Assembly: GCA_944320135.1 (NCBI GenBank)
Contig: CALUGI010000007.1
Span: forward strand, 33,776 to 97,775
Direction: 5' to 3'
From: an uncultured Phocaeicola sp.
Lineage (GTDB): Bacteria; Bacteroidota; Bacteroidia; Bacteroidales; Bacteroidaceae
DNA length: 64,000 nt
Shown here: piece by piece, positions 60,614 to 64,000 of the stretch
Layout of the letters: every line of letters starts with the position of its first letter
Numbering within the stretch: position 1 is the stretch's first letter
The notes under the pieces: generated by a model
What the model was told of the DNA's origin: nothing
What the model saw: only the letters and a program-made list of their open reading frames with translations
Database searches by the model: none
Made by a program: the position numbers and the translations under genes

Positions 60614-61753
60614 TTAGCGCATGAGCCGTTCGTGGGCCGCGTGGTCGAACGAAGCGTCCCAGTCTTTCCATACCGGTTCGCGCCCTACGGCCTTCAGCGC
60701 TTTTTCCACTTCCGATGCCGTGCGCTCGTCGCTGACGTGGAACTGTTCGAGCGCCTGCGGGTAGGTGTAGTAGCCTCCCGGTTCCGTCTTGCTCTCCGCG
60801 CTCATGGTCGTCACGCCCAATGAGGCCATGTGGTCGCGGATGTAGGCCGGTTCGCGCGTGGAGTAGGAGATGTCTACGTCGTGGTCGAAGATGCGCATGG
60901 CGAAGGTGACTTGCGCCAGCTCCTTGTCGCTCATGATGACGTTCGGCTGGAAGCCCTCGTTTTCGGCCGGACGCATACGCGGGAAGTTGACGCTGTACTT
61001 CGTTTTCCAGTAGTGTTTCTGGAGGTAGCGCAGATGATAGGCCATCATGGTCACGTCCGTGCGCCAGTCTTCCAGCCCGATGAGCACGCCCATGCCGATG
61101 GAATGCACTCCGGCCTGCCCCATGCGGTCGAATCCGTTCACGCGCCATTCGAACTTCGACTTCATGCCGCGCGGGTGGTAGACGTTGTAGCGCGCCTTGT
61201 TGTAGGTTTCCTGAAAGCAGATGACACCGTTCATGCCGTGCTTCACCAGTTCGGCGTATTCCTCCGTCTTGAGCGGCATCACCTCGATTTTCAGGTTCGA
61301 GAAGTAAGGCTTCGCCAAGTCGAGCGCTTTGGCCAGATAAGGCACGCCCGCTTTGGCCGGGTTCTCTCCCGTCACGATGAGCAGGTTCTCGAACGGAGCC
61401 AGCTTCTTGATGGCCTTGTATTCGTTTTCGATTTCCTCCGGCGTGAGGATGGTGCGCGCCATCGGGTTGCTGATGTGGAACCCGCAGTACACGCACGAGT
61501 TCGTGCATGAGTTTGTCAGGTAGAGCGGGATGAACATCGAAACGGTTTTTCCGAACCGTTCCTCGGTATATTTCCTGCTCAGGCGCGCCATCGGTTCCAA
61601 ATATTTCTGTGCCGCCGGCGAGATGAGGGCCATGAAGTCCTCCACGTCGCAACGGGTTTTGCCGAGTGCGCGGAGCACGTCCGCCTCGGTCTTGGAGTAG
61701 ATGGCTTCAGTCGTCTTCTCCCAGCTTATTTTCTCTAATTCGTCGCTAAACAT
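60614..61753 (-). CDS. thiH: 2-iminoacetate synthase (tyrosine lyase)
   Basis: A 379-residue radical-SAM enzyme that cleaves tyrosine to p-cresol and dehydroglycine for thiazole assembly under anaerobic conditions. The cluster motif is LTNSCTNSCVYCGFH (CxxxCxxC). Other family blocks are LIVTGENPAKAGVPYL, FQETYNKARYNVYHPRG, GMGVLIGLEDWRTD, VNFPRMRPAE and AESKTEPGGY. Glycine oxidase would be the aerobic alternative, so ThiH fits an anaerobe. It follows the four-helix gene on the same strand. Confidence 0.96.
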   Translation of the reverse strand: MFSDELEKISWEKTTEAIYSKTEADVLRALGKTRCDVEDFMALISPAAQKYLEPMARLSRKYTEERFGKTVSMFIPLYLTNSCTNSCVYCGFHISNPMARTILTPEEIENEYKAIKKLAPFENLLIVTGENPAKAGVPYLAKALDLAKPYFSNLKIEVMPLKTEEYAELVKHGMNGVICFQETYNKARYNVYHPRGMKSKFEWRVNGFDRMGQAGVHSIGMGVLIGLEDWRTDVTMMAYHLRYLQKHYWKTKYSVNFPRMRPAENEGFQPNVIMSDKELAQVTFAMRIFDHDVDISYSTREPAYIRDHMASLGVTTMSAESKTEPGGYYTYPQALEQFHVSDERTASEVEKALKAVGREPVWKDWDASFDHAAHERLMR

Positions 61754-61767
61754 GTGGTTTAATGAAT

Positions 61768-64000
<2,233 letters not shown>

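Overview
The window is a chromosomal segment of a gut-type Bacteroidales bacterium (Bacteroides, Phocaeicola or a relative). Supporting signs are a SusC/SusD polysaccharide-utilisation locus (PUL) with a hybrid two-component sensor, many promoters with the Bacteroidota -7 box TAnnTTTG, fimbrillin-like (Mfa) lipoproteins, DUF4955, DUF5017, DUF4922 and DUF4080 proteins, a subclass A2 beta-lactamase, and Bacteroides-style thi gene order. I see no rRNA, tRNA, CRISPR array, insertion sequence or prophage.

Region 1 (1-24180) is the PUL. It contains a 5'-truncated GH20-GH29 fusion, the hybrid sensor/regulator, and a leftward operon. In transcription order the operon is susC, susD, a DUF5017 lipoprotein, a fimbrillin-like protein with a C-terminal binding module, a secreted stand-alone copy of that module, an Mfa-like lipoprotein and a DUF4955 beta-helix lipoprotein. 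A beta-propeller glycoside hydrolase has its own promoter. Two rightward genes encode a GH29 fucosidase and a PL8-like lyase. The susC/GH29 intergenic region has two pairs of GTACAA boxes. Each pair has 22-bp spacing, and the pairs are mirror images, as expected of a bidirectional operator. The enzyme set suggests an acidic glycan containing fucose and N-acetylhexosamine.

Region 2 (24307-34494) is leftward housekeeping: HAD phosphatase; lysS-gpsA-pgi; and a cell-wall-flavoured set of AmpG-like permease, SpoIID/LytB protein and a GT2-DUF4922 fusion. Region 3 (34721-42342) is a tight rightward operon: rlmN, pdxA, nucleotidyltransferase, ATP-grasp-like protein, CDP-alcohol phosphotransferase, LPG-synthase-TM flippase-like protein, HAD phosphatase and FucP-family symporter. 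Its middle five genes look like an uncharacterised pathway that activates a head group as CDP-X and attaches it to a lipid.

Region 4 (42412-56393) holds a Spy-like protein, AraC regulator, alpha/beta hydrolase, class A2 beta-lactamase, the clpS-clpA-aat N-degron cluster with a glycine-zipper lipoprotein, aquaporin, YitT protein, Hsp20, MBL lipoprotein, DUF2461 protein, M23 peptidase and a Pmp3-type small membrane protein. Region 5 (56415-64000) holds a B12/radical-SAM protein, prs and a thiamine operon (thiG end, thiC, thiH, thiF, thiE/tenI). A four-helix-bundle gene framed by AT-rich inverted repeats sits between thiC and thiH.
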